A program made the translations under genes and the position numbers. A stretch of DNA of 64,000 nt from Hypsibius dujardini (Eukaryota > Tardigrada > Eutardigrada > Parachela > Hypsibiidae), in the NCBI GenBank assembly GCA_001579985.1, contig LRSR01014754.1, positions 22,465-86,464 of the forward strand, written 5' to 3'. Shown here one piece after another: positions 35,016-47,560 of the stretch. The notes beneath the pieces are model-generated. The model worked only from the letters and a program-made list of their open reading frames with translations, did no database searches and had not been told where the DNA came from. Position 1 is the first letter of the stretch; each line of letters begins with the position of its first letter.

Positions 35016-35320
35016 GCAAACAAGATCGGAAAAACGGTGGAAAACAGATGAAATAACGCGTGCAGTTGCAGCAGTGGTTGTAAATTCAAATTTCAAAATT
35101 TTGGTATGAGTGATTTGCTGGACAAAAGACTGCACGCTTTTTTTCCATGTTCTGACATTTCCCGCATCTCAATGGATGACACATGAGCATGGAAAAAAGC
35201 GTGCAGTCTTTGGTCCAGCAAATCACTCATACCAAAATTTTGAAATTTGAATTTACAACCACTACTGCAACTGCACGCGTTATTTCATCTGTTTTCCCCC
35301 GTTTTTCCGATCTTGTTTGC
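35016..35320. repeat. long near-perfect hairpin (134 bp arms, 38 bp loop)
   Basis: The left arm 35016-35149 (GCAAACAAGATCGGAAAAAC at its outer end) is mirrored almost base for base by 35188-35320. The arm sequence also occurs once at about 11873-12037 inside the foldback element there, including the loop string TTCTGACATTTCCCGC. The structure therefore arose by inverted duplication of that repeat. Confidence 0.9.
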
Positions 35321-35750
35321 AAACGTTAATGTTTTTATTTCAAACAAATATGTTCATGTAATAATACAGATTATATTAACGCTGTCGTTGGGCCACTAGG
35401 CTGTTTCCTTTTATATTTTCTCAAGGTGTTCCGGTTAGACCAAAAAATTCTTATTTTTAATAAATTCTTATTTTTATTAAAAATTAAAAATTCTTATTTT
35501 TATTAAATTCTTATCTTGCTGGAGGCTTCTAGTAAATTATAAGAATGTGTTCACGTTCAGTAAAATACTGAAAAGTTTTTGAAAAAATAAAATTTCGAGA
35601 AAGTTGTCAAATGATCAATCACTCACGCTCCGGCATGTAGCACAAACTGGCAGAGATTATTTTTTTCTTCCCCATTTTTTTCTGGACCTGCAAATGTATT
35701 TGCACCGACGAAACCCCTATCAAAAATCATGATATATTAACAAGTGTCAG
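35321..35750. mobile_element. partial copy of the 11-12.5 kb foldback element
   Basis: Sequence from AAACGTTAATGTTTTTATTT to GCACCGACGAAACCCC matches the inverted left arm (and also the right arm) of 11002-12480. Together with the hairpin it forms a rearranged copy of about 730 bp. An internal TTCTTATTTTTATTAA repeat at 35450-35515 is extra. Confidence 0.75.
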
Positions 35751-36657
35751 CAAAAAAAACCCCATTCTGAAAGCGAGGGGAAATCTCCGCCAGTTCCCGA
35801 GTAAGTATGACTGAAAATACCCGTTAAGCATAAACTTGTTATGCAATTATCCCCAATAGTATTGTTGATTCATTCATTCTTTCACCCAAAAACCCTGCCC
35901 CCAAAACGATAATGTTCAAGAGGAAAAAGTTGGAAAAGATCTGTAATACTTTAAATTCACTCAGGAGTCCACTAAAGGAGTCGGGAATAAGATCCCCATT
36001 CTGCTATGCAAAAGCATTTCTGTTGATGTCAGTCGATTCCAAGCTTAATTTTGGCCGACATGATGTCAAAACAAAGTTATATGAAGCAATTAGAGAAAGT
36101 CCGGATCTCTTGCAGGCGATGAGCGTGACTATAACTCTACCAGTTATAACCAGATTTGTTCCAGCGCATAAATCTTCTTCTCGATGAGGGATTCATTGTG
36201 ATTGCTGTCATTGGAGTAGCCGTTTGGATGGTTTGGATGATCTGGAAAGTTGTGCGGTAGGCGGAAATGTACAAAGATGTTTTGTAAGTCATCCAGGTTT
36301 TAATGTACATCTTGTTGTACTTGATCGTGTATCTATCTGCAAAAGGACCGCTCGTTATCTTCAACTAATGTAAAATAGAGCGGGAAAGCTTGTGCATGCC
36401 AGGATAGGATTACTCCAAATACCGTTGTCGTCGGTTCTCTCTTTTTGCAGTGTCGGAAGGTCACTGGCAGATCTGGCTAACATCAGATGTTATACAACCC
36501 AAGCGATGGTCTGTTCAATCACCTGGCGTGATGTTTCTCTTCTCATTCAATTGTTTTTCACATGTAAAATATATTTCTGCATGTATAAGAAGTATAGCAA
36601 TTGTCGAGAGACTATTTAGATACACGAGCAACAAATATGTTTACGGGGATGATGTAT
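35751..36657. other. spacer with short unrecognised frames
   Basis: A 91-codon plus ORF (35912-36187) and a following hydrophobic stretch (IVIAVIGVAVWMVWMIWKVV, 36195-36260, plus strand) are visible. They share no clear splice structure and I do not assign them. Confidence 0.35.
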
Positions 36658-38362
36658 TCACTCTGCCCGGAGGCTGACACATGAAAACAATGACAGTCGC
36701 GATGTCGTGGGGAAACCCGGGAGATAAAGATACCGGCGCTGAAGAACCCAGTAATTGGATGTCTCAAACAGATAGTTCCTGAACCACCTAAAAATGCATC
36801 CATTGGGGTAGGGCTCGTTGCGATGGACAGTCCGGTTTATTGCACAACAAACCTGAAGAAAATGGCGCCACACACAGTGAGCAATATACCAGTCCCAGCA
36901 ATCGCATATCCGATCGCGTCACGGGTTGAACCTATCCATGCAAAATTGATCGAAATTGATGATCAAAACATATTGAGAAATGATTTTGTCGTTAGCCACT
37001 TGTTAATAGTAAATACGGCAAAGGCTAACTGGCAGGATCCCACAAGGTTATCATTTTTTGAAAAATATTAATAACGGAATAGCAAAAACTTTCCGAAACT
37101 GAGGGGTCCTAACAATTTTACAATGAATCAATAAAAATTTAGAATTATTTTGTATATTCTAAGTGTTTTCCTGATTGCTCTAGTGCAGAGTAGAACGTTG
37201 GAAATATAAAAATCAGAGGGCAAAGCAGCATTCATGCTGATTCATCAGATGTTAGTTTCAGACTGACTCCGAAAAATATTTGGAAGATAGGAAATGGGGG
37301 GGGGGCAATCGGCCCCAGATCTTAAATGTGTAATAGCCAACACTTTACCAAGTCACAAAGTAATACGATATATCTTGGATAGTCCGTAATAATTTGAATT
37401 ATTCTATTTTTAATAATCCAGTAACAATAGTACTATTTATTAAGATACTGTGTGCCTTTTTTGAAACCCACCTGGCATGCATCGCAATCCCTGGAACCCG
37501 CAACGGAGTTCGCTAGGTACCGGCCATGTTCCGTATGACCATTTTAGTGGCAGCACAGCCTCAAAGTCACAAAGGTTTTGGCCTCGTTTATAGCTCATAA
37601 ATGGCTGCAAGAGTGAAGGGATTACACAATCAGTGATGACGGTTAAAACAGCAAAACCAAAAAACGCAGACGCTTACCACAAATCGATCATAATCGCTGT
37701 CGTAGTAGCCCACTAAAATTTCTGGAATGCGTTGTCCCAAATTGTCGAACGAAATGTTGCCGACCTTCGTCTGGAAAGTTCGCCCGAAAAACTGCCTGGC
37801 TAAGAAGGCGCCGTCGTTAAAATCGAACGGTGGCTGCTGTTGACGACGTAATTCTTCGGCCACCTTTGGCCGAATCAAGAACAACACAAATACATACTCA
37901 TAGTGTAAATGTATGCGCAACTGTTAAGCACTCACTTGTGCGACTATCATCAACGATGCGTAGGAAGCTGCCGCAATCAGCGGTGGCTGTTTTAGATAAT
38001 GTATTTGTAAAAGCCTAGGCAAACTGTCAGATTAAAACTTTATCTGTAACCTGTTTGTCCGAAGGATATGTAGTTGTAGTTTTTCTTTGACATGGCCTTC
38101 CACACGTTTACAAAGGGGTGCGACTGCGGCATGGCTATTTTCTGAACGAATTCACGATCCGCACCCATACCTACCATAATGCACGAGGGGTACGCTTTCC
38201 GCGCATCCTAGAAGCAGGGCATGAAAATAATTACAGTGAGTGGTTACTTTTAATAGCAAAGGTCATCAGTAAATGTCGTACTTTAAAATGGTACTCGTTA
38301 GATATATTGCGGAGGCGACTACCGTCATAGGGTACACTCAACGGAGTTGTCACCACATAAAC
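36658..38362 (-). pseudogene. 5'-truncated ANF-receptor-family copy D
   Basis: Six or seven exons match copy C from its fifth exon on: 38362-38282, 38207-38051, about 37990-37935, about 37869-37684, about 37602-37470, 36931-36853 (79 nt) and 36787-36658 (130 nt). The protein pieces include SVPYDGSRLRNISNEYHF, FNDGAFLARQFFGRTF, CGFQGLRC, TM AIGYAIAGTGILLTVCGAIF and tail WVLQRRYLYLPG before TGA. The first four exons (signal peptide and N-terminal lobe) are absent before the protease gene. The exon at 38207-38051 is 2 nt shorter than in copy C, which breaks the frame near NYNY. It is therefore a truncated, probably non-functional, tandem copy. Confidence 0.78.
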
Positions 38363-38399
38363 CTCATTCACAGCAAAATTTGCAAATTAACAAATAACA

Positions 38400-39029
38400 T
38401 ACAGCACACGTGACCACGATAGCGCTAACCGAGTTAAAACCAACTTGTTACTGATTGCCAGTAAGTTAGGGTGGTCAAAATTTAAGCTAATTTCAGCTAC
38501 AGCGTGCCACTGCTTTTCTCATAGCTTTTCTCACTGCTTGATGGGTGAATGATGGGTGCTGAGTATTTTCCATTGTATGAAAGGTCAATGGGCACGTCAG
38601 TTTCATGCAAAGTTTATCCACTCCATACCTCCATCCCTTTTCTCCAGTAGTATGACAGCAGCTTGATGTTTGTGACGCACATGTATTATGATTCTTTGCT
38701 TCTGCAACGTCACAAAGAGCTCCATCCATAGATTGATCCTCTATTATTTGTCTTCTAATACCATTTTGAGTTTTCACTAATGCTTTATTGGTTTTCGTGT
38801 TGATCCATGAGCGCTGCGAGTCGATAAACCGTACTGAACGGTTAGCTAGGAAGCAGAATTGGTATGCCATTTGTACGTCCGTGCGTTACATGTTTAATAA
38901 ACCCAGCGTCTGGGCAACGAGAATACGCTCAGCATATTTTGAAACTCATGTGTCAGGTAAACAATGCAATATATAATGATTTAAAGCTTTAAGCCTTTTA
39001 TGTAAAAAAACTGGTGTCGACTTGAGGCT
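38400..39029. other. spacer; 125-codon Cys-rich minus ORF of unknown meaning
   Basis: 38870-38493 is open on the minus strand (starts MAYQFCFLANRSVRF, several Cys) but has no recognised motif or splice context. It does not supply the missing N-terminus of receptor copy D. Confidence 0.3.
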
Positions 39030-40333
39030 TCACTGCCTCATGGTTGACGAAATAAAATTAAGAGCGGACGTGGTCCGCGCGTAGATACCAGGGAAACCTT
39101 GCTTGGCGCAACCGCTGCAAATGAAAAGAGCTTTTAGTAAAATTTTACAATGGTAGCCTTTTCTCCTAGTTAAACATGTAGAATTAACCACTTACTTTCC
39201 AAACGAAACAACTCCGACCAGCTTGTAAACGCCATTCTTATCTGCACAGACAAACGGTCCACCGCTGTCACCCTGGCAAGAGTCCTTTCCCACCGACTCA
39301 GCACATACCATGGCTGGAGTGATGGTGTTGGAATAAACGCGGCTGCACTTGGCCTGGTCGGTAATGACCACATCAACCTGTCGCAGGGTTGCAGTTGCTC
39401 GGGTGGCCTTAACGGAAATTGTCTCCGGCTCTTCTAACGAGGAACTATTCAGTGACTCCATCTTCGGCATGAAGGCTGAACGGGTCGCTGCAGTCGAGCC
39501 CCATCCGGTCACCCAGCATTTCTGTCCGACTGGTCCGTCAGCGGTTGTCGGCAGACAGACTGGAGAGACATCTTTACTGAAAACCATTGGCTGAAGAAAA
39601 AGGGAAGAAATGAATTATAAATTGATAAGTCAAGAGAACAGAAATAATTGGAACAAACCTGGGTGGTTTTAAGCATGCAGAAGTCGTTGGTCGGTGCTGG
39701 TCGGTCGGTGTATTTAGGGTGGACCACCAGTTTAGAAATGGTCAGAGCTGGCACGTCTTGCAAAGTGTGTGAGCCAATCCGAACCCGAAAACTGGAAGGA
39801 GTAGGAGACTCGGAAAAGGCCTTGCAGCAATGTGCAGCGGTCAAAATCCAGTTGTTATCGATCTACCAAACCATTTAACAAAGATATTAACACTTTAATT
39901 CAGTTAAATTTAGGATTTGGAACGTACAATTGAGCCGCCACAAATCTGTGAGCCCGAGGCGGTGGTCATTGCCACCTGCCATGGCCAGCTGTGGGGCGTG
40001 GCTACGGTTCCACCGACGATCCGTTGGACATTCGGAGGGACAGCCGGTTTTCCACAGATCTCGTCAACCCTTGCTGGGAGTTTGCTGGCCAATGACAGGG
40101 TGTGGTTATTGGAGAGGGGCAAGGGCTGGAATGGTAGAGATTGAACATGACTTGTGGTCTGAATCGGCAACGGTTCGAATGGAAGATCTGAAAATAGAAA
40201 GCCAACCGTCAGACAAGAGGCCATAAAAAATGAGCATGTATACAGCACACGCGAGGATGTGTATCGATAGGCACTCACATGCAGCATTAGCGCTGAGTAG
40301 AGTCACTCCAAAAATTATTATGAGGTCAAGCAT
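39030..40333 (-). CDS. secreted trypsin-like serine protease (S1A)
   Basis: Five exons (40333-40279, 40187-39928, 39862-39659, 39590-39196 and 39114-39030) join in frame to give 332 aa. Signal peptide [18 protein letters not shown] is followed by a propeptide of about 60 residues rich in P/L/Q. The activation site is [18 protein letters not shown]. Catalytic His is in WILTAAHCC, Asp in TNDFCML and Ser in [10 protein letters not shown]. The Asp six residues before the Ser predicts trypsin-like cleavage after Lys/Arg. The [17 protein letters not shown] motif forms across the last splice. Cys before GKPAVPP may tether the propeptide, as in chymotrypsin-type zymogens. The C-terminus is a little short ([11 protein letters not shown]). 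It sits between receptor genes on the same strand, with no evident functional link. Confidence 0.93.
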
Positions 40334-41465
40334 TTCTGTAATCAGTTTGGGATATCGGGCCTTAGAGAAGTACTAAGAAATATTGAAGCAAAAAAAAATG
40401 GTAAAGAGGATGAAATTGGAAAGCGTTGCAAGATTGAGTGATGTTTTGTCTTTATGGAATCGCTAACTTTATATCATTGTTCGACCCCAAGTCAGATGTG
40501 TTTATAGTGCGTAATGTCACTGTACTTATTGGATGAATTTCTCAAGAGGACGCACTTGTGAACTGCGGGGCAAGGTGGTGTTTTGGTTTTCTTGACGTAT
40601 ATTGAGGCCAAACCGTGCGTGCCATACGGTCGCAATATACTAACGCTGTGGGAGGCTATGGCGTGCTGTTCTGTGCCATCGTTAAGTGGCCCTTGACGCT
40701 TTGGAGAATTTCGGGGCAGGTTTAGGTTTAATCGCTGACATTGCGACTCGTATGACGTGAATGTATAGCGCTTTAGTTTATCAGCACGAGACCGACGTAA
40801 ATTCGACAAAGATAGGCTTCAAAAACAGCATTGTCTTTCTCTAGTTCACAGGGCGAAGCCTTTCCTCTTTTTCAGCATGCTTCCGGGAAGTGTTAGACCC
40901 ACAACATGTCACATGGCAGACGACGTGAAATTTCCCCTTCCCAAACGGGTTTAATAGCGACTCCAATCGTTCATTCATACGATCAGCAGGGCGCCTCCTT
41001 TTGAGATACTAGATGGACCTCATACCCATGGCCTGAACCTAACGAGACGAGCTACTCAAAATTATCAGAGCACTTTAAGGTCCGACATTCTTGTCGCTGT
41101 TGTTGATGAGAATTAATCTGCCACCAGTCAGTAAAGATCATCAAAATCCGGTGATCATCTTTAACTGAATATGATCAGGTTCATTGTGCAGCGGTTTCTA
41201 AATATTTGTATTAAGTATTACCGTAGTAAAATAATAATATATTGGCATTAATCGTTTGCCGCTAATTGGGAATAAACAAATGACGCGTTAAATTGCTCGA
41301 AATGGGCACTTGACTACTTGAAAATGCAAGTTTCCGACACCTTCTAGTACATAGAATCCGGTGTAGATGAGCAAACGTTTGCTAGCAGATTCATCATACA
41401 TTCAAATATGTGAGCTATGGCGGTCGTTCGTTAAACGCTCAAGTCCTTTTATTAAAACAATTTCG
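40334..41465. other. spacer, no gene seen
   Basis: I looked here for kinase-homology or cyclase exons belonging to the upstream receptor and found none on the minus strand. Only short unrelated frames are present. Confidence 0.5.
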
Positions 41466-44400
41466 TCAGTTATGAACGAAATATTTACTCTTGTTTGATT
41501 CGCCGGGGTGTGATGCGAGCAGCATAGTGGTCATAAGGCACCACCAACCCTTGTCCGTCGTGTGATGGTTTGTGCAAATGCGTGCTCGACAGTACCTATA
41601 TCCAAGGGAATAGTTAAAAGATGAGTAAAATCAAACCTCTTTATCTTCAGCTGGACTCACCAGATCACCAAAAGTAAACTAAGAAGACTCGCAGTGACTA
41701 ACGGTATCGACAAGGAAAGGTCATAGTCTGAAGAGAATAAAATACGAATTTTACTGTACAATTGATACAAGTAACAAAATGTTCAATTTGGATCGTTTTG
41801 TGAAGGTAGCATATATGCTGTGTTTTTTTGGGAAACTTCGAAAAAAATCTGTTTGAAAACCAAATTACTATTGTGTCATAATTTGCTACATCAGCAAGCA
41901 CATTTGAATCGATCCAATTAAATTACAGTAACATAGGGATATTTTAAGTGAAATATTTTTTTCAGCAGAAGCAATCCCTAATTGAACCAAATATAGTTTC
42001 TTACACGAAAGCGCATTGACATACGTAAATATCGTAACTTGGGACGACTTACTGGTTTGTCTACATGGCCATCTTAATCCTGAAAATCCACAACGTGGCT
42101 CATTAGGTGGCGCAACGTTGCCTGGAGTTCTCCAGACAATCGTGCGGTTCAGTATGGGGCTAATGCGACGACTCAATGAGCCATAGGACAATTTTGCCTA
42201 TGTGAAAGAGAAACTGAATTTGCGGTAAATATTTTGAGCTTAGATAATATTTTTCGCATTCTTACTTGAAAATTTCCAGATTCGATGTCCATGCTTCGTA
42301 TGCAATATTCCAGCATGCGTACGCCATCCACACCGATAACAATCCGCCCGGCGGGATAGCTGAAAGTGCGGTTGCGGAATCTGGCTGCAATGGCCTGACC
42401 ATTGTGAAGGTCGACCCCCTCCTTAATAGATTCGTGGAGAACCTGACGTGCAATTATAAATAGGAAAAAATTGTAAGTCTTTTTTATTTCAGGGCTTCGA
42501 GCTTGAGCTCTCATTCTTTCACAAATGTTTTCTGTCAAGTCAAGTTCTGGACATAAATCAATACAATATATGAATTATATTAGTAGCATTGTTACAGCTG
42601 TATATGGTACCTCTCCCAGCGCCATGATAGTATAGTAAAGCGCCAAGGCAATATCACTTGTCTGAAAAGACACAACTCTCCCTTGCAAATGTACTGTAGG
42701 CGAGTCTTCAACAATAATTTACAAGGGAATTTTGCAACTCTTCAACACGAAATCTTGGACTGTCGTTAATTTTGACAGCTGCACATAAGTTAGTTGTGTT
42801 TAATTCCATTATGGATTATATTGCATTATGGGGTACCGCTATAACGTCCCAGTATAGACCGACGATTTATTTATTATGAGCTATATTCTGTAATGCAACA
42901 ATCAGTCGATGTGCTGTATGGTAAAATTGAAAGCGCCCTCTATGTACCACCGCGAAAGAGTTTTTCGTTTCTTAAAAAAGTTGGGTGGAGATCGTATGTT
43001 TTTTTTCGACGGAAGTAAACACAACTAACTTATGCGCATCTGTTAAAATTAAAGACAGTGTAAGATTTCGTGTTGGAGAGTTACAAAATTCTCTTGTTAG
43101 ACTTACTTCTTCGCCCGGTATGTAAGGTGCGCCGTAAAATGCAATCCCATCCGCTTTAATTTTGTCCATGAGATTTTTATGAGCCGCTATTCCGACGGAA
43201 TTGTCACACGTCCCTGTTAGTTGAAGTAAGGACGAAAAAGCCTCTCGCGCCACCTTCGCGTGTGTCGAAGCAAATCAAGTAATTAGCATGTTAATTCTCC
43301 ACATTGATTTTGGGTTAGGATTTTTGGGTGTAAGATCTTACGACATCTTCGTTGTCCCCGGTCTGCCAAGTGAGATTACCGAACCTACGGAGCGTCGCAA
43401 ACGGCTCCATAGTAATGTAGACCTGGAAGAGTATAATTCAGAACCTCCTCTAGAACGAACAACTTCGAATTCACGATGTTTTTAAAAAAAATCGCTTTTC
43501 TAATTTTTCTTGAATTTCGTTTTGCTAACAGGCCATTCACCTACATATTCGCTCGTTGTTCTTCCCGCATGCGCTGCTGTTATCTGTGCGATAGATGATG
43601 AGCCAAACCGTGAAAATTAACCAATTAGGAATTATGAGAAATAAATAAAGCATATGATGCGACATGACACACAAACAGCTCACCATAAAAATGCGGACAT
43701 ATTGCGTATGCATGAGCAGGAGCGTCACTACAACTCAAATAATGTGATTGCGACTAAAATCACCTTTGCAGCTTTCTGTTTCCTTTAAATTCCTAATTAG
43801 TTAATTCAACAAATACAGTGCGTCCCATGCAAATCGGTTAGACAAAATTCTACCGTACCTCGACTGCGTGTCCAAATTCGCTCAAGTGCCGCAAGGTACG
43901 ATATGGGAGTCGTCAAGCTGCTATCAATCGAAGCACTAATGTAGTCACTGCTCTTTGCCGTGTTTGCGGCAAGGAGAGCGAAAATGGCCGAGTACAACGG
44001 GTTGTTGCCCGATGATTTGTCGTAAATTATACCGATGGATGTCCAAGAAAAGTAGTCGAACACGTCGGAAATGGCAAAAATTAATTGTTGAAAGTCGGTG
44101 GGCGCGAAATTGACCGCTGTTGGAAACTCGACTGTGTTGTAAAATACCGGGAAAATCTGTCCGCTGAAAATGACTTTTTTTTAACAAATGGGCTTACGAC
44201 AAAACAGAGACCGATATACCAAGTTCATTAATTTGATGTTGACCCCTTTTTTATTACCGACATTACCCGGTGACGATATACCAAGTTCATTAATTTGATG
44301 TTAACCCCTTTTTTATTACCGACATTACCCGGTGACATCTTGTGAATCACGGTAAATCAATTTTTTTTATTAATTGGTAGACATCATTTATAAATTCGGA

Positions 44401-45669
44401 AAGGTTGTTCATAAAACAAGACCGTTACCTGAACATAAAGTATTATGTTATTCAATACCGCAATACCAACGGAAAACGACGTATTTACCGTGATGATAAG
44501 GACCGCTTAAATATTGTGGAATGCAATTGCTGATCTTAAGTGTGCCCTCAAAACTTATTGCATGAGCTATACAAAGCGTAACAATTATATTAAATGTATG
44601 TGGTATGTACGTTTCAATTTGCTTTTTGAGACGAATATGACCAAAATATTATTTAGATTGCACGCTTCAAAATTGTAATGCTTCATACAACTATAAAACT
44701 GCACCACTAGACCTAAGTTTGACCTTACTTAAGAAAGGAAGCTTGAGATGGCATTTGGCCACTGCCTGAAATTTTTGCATCTAAAATGTTTCTCGACTCG
44801 AAATAACATAACTAATTGAGGACACACATAAGTGGTTAGAAATGTAGTCGAAATGCAGTAAGATGGAAAGTCGGTTAAGAGGAATGTCCAAATGTGTGAA
44901 CGTGATCAACAAGGGGAGATGCACTAACCTTGACAGGACAGGAACATTCCACTCTATAAAATATTATAAAATCACACGGAAGGTAGGTAAGTGAAAGCTC
45001 ACATTAAGTCCAGAGTTGACATCATACAAACAAAACATTCTTCAACGAATAAAAGTGTCTCTTAATTTTCAGATGAACTGTGGACAATTTTTTAACAAGT
45101 CACAAACAGTGTTTCAAATCAGCTTTATCATGATGCATAATTTTAGTCTAACAAGAATAGTTTAATAATTCAGAGCGAACGATCATATCAATCTGACACG
45201 AACTGTGGAAGATAAGGTACCTCGTCCGTAATGTAAGAGCACTTCGCCATAACAGCCTATCATTCAGCGTAGAGAGAGACAAAATTGTTAGACATGTAGT
45301 TGAAATACCGAACACATGGTAACGACAATAGCGAATAAAGTATTTACCTGGATTAATAATGACAAACGGTTCACTGTCATGCCAGTTCTTGTCGACAAAT
45401 TCGGGCACCATGTACGCGTTTGCTGTCCCGTCTTCACACGACTGACCCTCCTTATAAGCGATCACATGGTTCGTCAAATTCAACCCGTATTGCTCGAAAA
45501 CTTCTCTCTGCGCGATGGGCATTGCCGGTCCGACAAACGGAAGTTCACCCATCTGTTTCGTGCTGAGGGTTGAATATGTAATCATACGGATTGTGACGGC
45601 TGATGTGGTCAGCAGGGAAGAAGCTGCGATTGCGATCATGGCCAAAATAAATTGCAAACTTTGGCGCAT
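41466..45669 (-). CDS. ANF-receptor/guanylate-cyclase-like receptor with short tail (copy E)
   Basis: Exons supported by splice sites and phase: 45669-45348, 44163-43859, 43384-43342, 43253-43107, 42661-42611, 42442-42266, 42197-42053, 41727-41661 and 41595-41466. Two more small exons are likely near 45260 (CYGEVLLHYG) and 43730 (QYVRIFM), with unsettled edges. A signal peptide (FILAMIAIAASSLLTTSA) is followed by an ANF-receptor domain. Landmarks are PFVGPAMPIAQ, FDYFSWTSIGIIYD, GNLTWQTGDNEDVVAREAF, DLHNGQAIAARFRNRTF and the pre-membrane cysteines CGFSGLRWPC. The TM helix is LSIPLVTASLLSLLLVIW, and 42 cytoplasmic residues follow (KGWWCLMTTMLLASHPG) before a stop. The 51-nt exon at 42661 matches copy C in length. 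There is no kinase-homology or cyclase exon before the protease gene. It is divergent from copy C. Confidence 0.75.
44212..44335. repeat. 62 bp unit in two tandem copies
   Basis: CGATATACCAAGTTCATTAA and the following 42 bp are repeated head to tail (44212-44273, 44274-44335) with one or two differences. It lies just upstream of the third exon of receptor copy E, inside an intron. Confidence 0.95.
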
Positions 45670-47560
45670 TTTTGTAAAATTATCCCGTTCTGTGAACATT
45701 TTTGATGAGTCACCTCATTTTATAGGAGCAGTGCGATTCACCATCAGATTAAGCCTCACCCTGACGTGGCATTCTACTTTACGTAAATATTATTGCTGGA
45801 GTGACAGAAAAGGAAAGAACTGGCTTGCTGTTATTAAAACCAAATAATAAAAATAGTCGGGGGTTCAGCTTCAAAATGACTTTTTTCCGGTAATCTGGGA
45901 GGTTAATTCGCAATGGGAGTTAAGAGCTGGGTAAGGTCAAACTGTCCCGGTGAGGAGTAACAATTATGTGCATGCTGGCCTTAGCGTGTGCCCGTCCTTT
46001 ATCTTATGATGTGTGTTCAGTACTGAAATCGATTTGAACTTCCTCCCTACTATCAAATGGATCACCTCATAACGTTATAAGAAGGAACGATATGCAGCAT
46101 ACAGGAAAATAAGGCACCAATCGGGGCAGAAACCTTGTCCGGTACCGAGTTTGGGCAAATGTTTAGATTAATTAGGTTACACAAATTTGGCGGTACTCCT
46201 ACGCCTATTGCGCAACGGATTAAGAGAGTGACTCAAATTTGAGCCATCGAATATGATTTGCCACATGTGTAATAACTGCTGAAGCATAACGGCGGGGGGG
46301 GGGCTGTCCACCTAATACGGGGTCCACCACGAACGTTGAATAGTTTTCAAACGAATGTCAGAAACGACACCCCTGGAATCCGAATTAAATTTATAATCAA
46401 AACAGTTAACAATCTCGAGAAGGAAGCCTTCCCTGATTAAGAGCTAAGGATGCCGATTTTAGTGTTTCAATCAATCAACCCACAGGCTTAATGGATTGAT
46501 TGCTTCATTGGTGTTAACAGCTTCTTTGGAATTGTCCCTTCCCTTCAAGTGACTTTAGACGAAGTTTAAGAAGCAAAGTATCCTTTATATGATAACTAAT
46601 GAAATGGCTGCTCTCTAGAAACGCAAGCGGGTGCAGGGGCCGAACCAAATAGTTTTGAGCTGAAGAAAGTAACTGCTTAGCGAGATTGCTTTTTCGAAAA
46701 TTTCCTGCTAAATCTGAGGAACAAACAGAACGTGTATAAGCAACCCAACAACTTAAAATCAGCGTTATTTGATTTCAGTTCCCACCATGTTTGGCGGGGT
46801 TGGAAGTGCATTGTATAATTTTTGGCCTAATTTGGCGGATACAATGGTACCCGTTTCAAAATAAACATCCGCAGAACCACAGCTATTATCGGATGCGCTC
46901 CAAATTAAGTTTCTACAGACCCTATCTCATTCCTCCACTTATTATTATTCATTTTCTCACACTGAATTTTGCAGGAATAACAAATATTATTTAATATTCG
47001 TGGTGAACAATGCACTTTTAAGGGGTGGGGAGCACTTTTAATTTGTAATTTGTATAATAATAGGTAGTTACCCAGGGAGAAGGGCAAATATTTCTATAAG
47101 TAGAAAAAAAAATTATTTGTTTAACCGGCAAAAGGAAAAAGAGGAAAAAGTGGCAGTTAGTTCCCCCCCCCCTCGGCTGAACACGCCCCCTAGTTCATAA
47201 TTGTATTACTGTAACGACGGGATTCTAAAGCGCAGCTGTAGTCACGCCCCGGGCTATTTGTCCACCACTCCGTCTGAATTGCCCTAAATTTTTATTTCAA
47301 ATATTTACCGTTAAAAATCTATCGTTTCTGTTTAAAATGCCCGAGAAGAGTCGAAGGTATGGATGGTGTCAAAAATAATCTTGATAATGAAGTATTTTCT
47401 AGAGATAAGTTGTTTCAACGAAGCGTCCTTTAACGAAGAAAGTGATGAAGAAGATTTGGGAAAATCACTAAGCATGTGGGCCGCTGATAAGTTGCTTGAT
47501 TGAAGACTGAGGCCCATTTCAGTGGGTAGGTGGTTTTTTACGCACACCTGGAGCCATACT
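45670..47560. other. 1.9 kb gene-free stretch
   Basis: Contains homopolymer runs (G at about 46303, C at about 47165) and short frames only. The 5' flank of receptor copy E is at its left. Confidence 0.5.

Noticed and set aside
36658-36931. Class C (GABA-B/mGluR-like) GPCR following the ANF-type domain
   Set aside because: I tested the sequence after the first helix. It shows one TM helix and a short hydrophilic tail, not seven helices.
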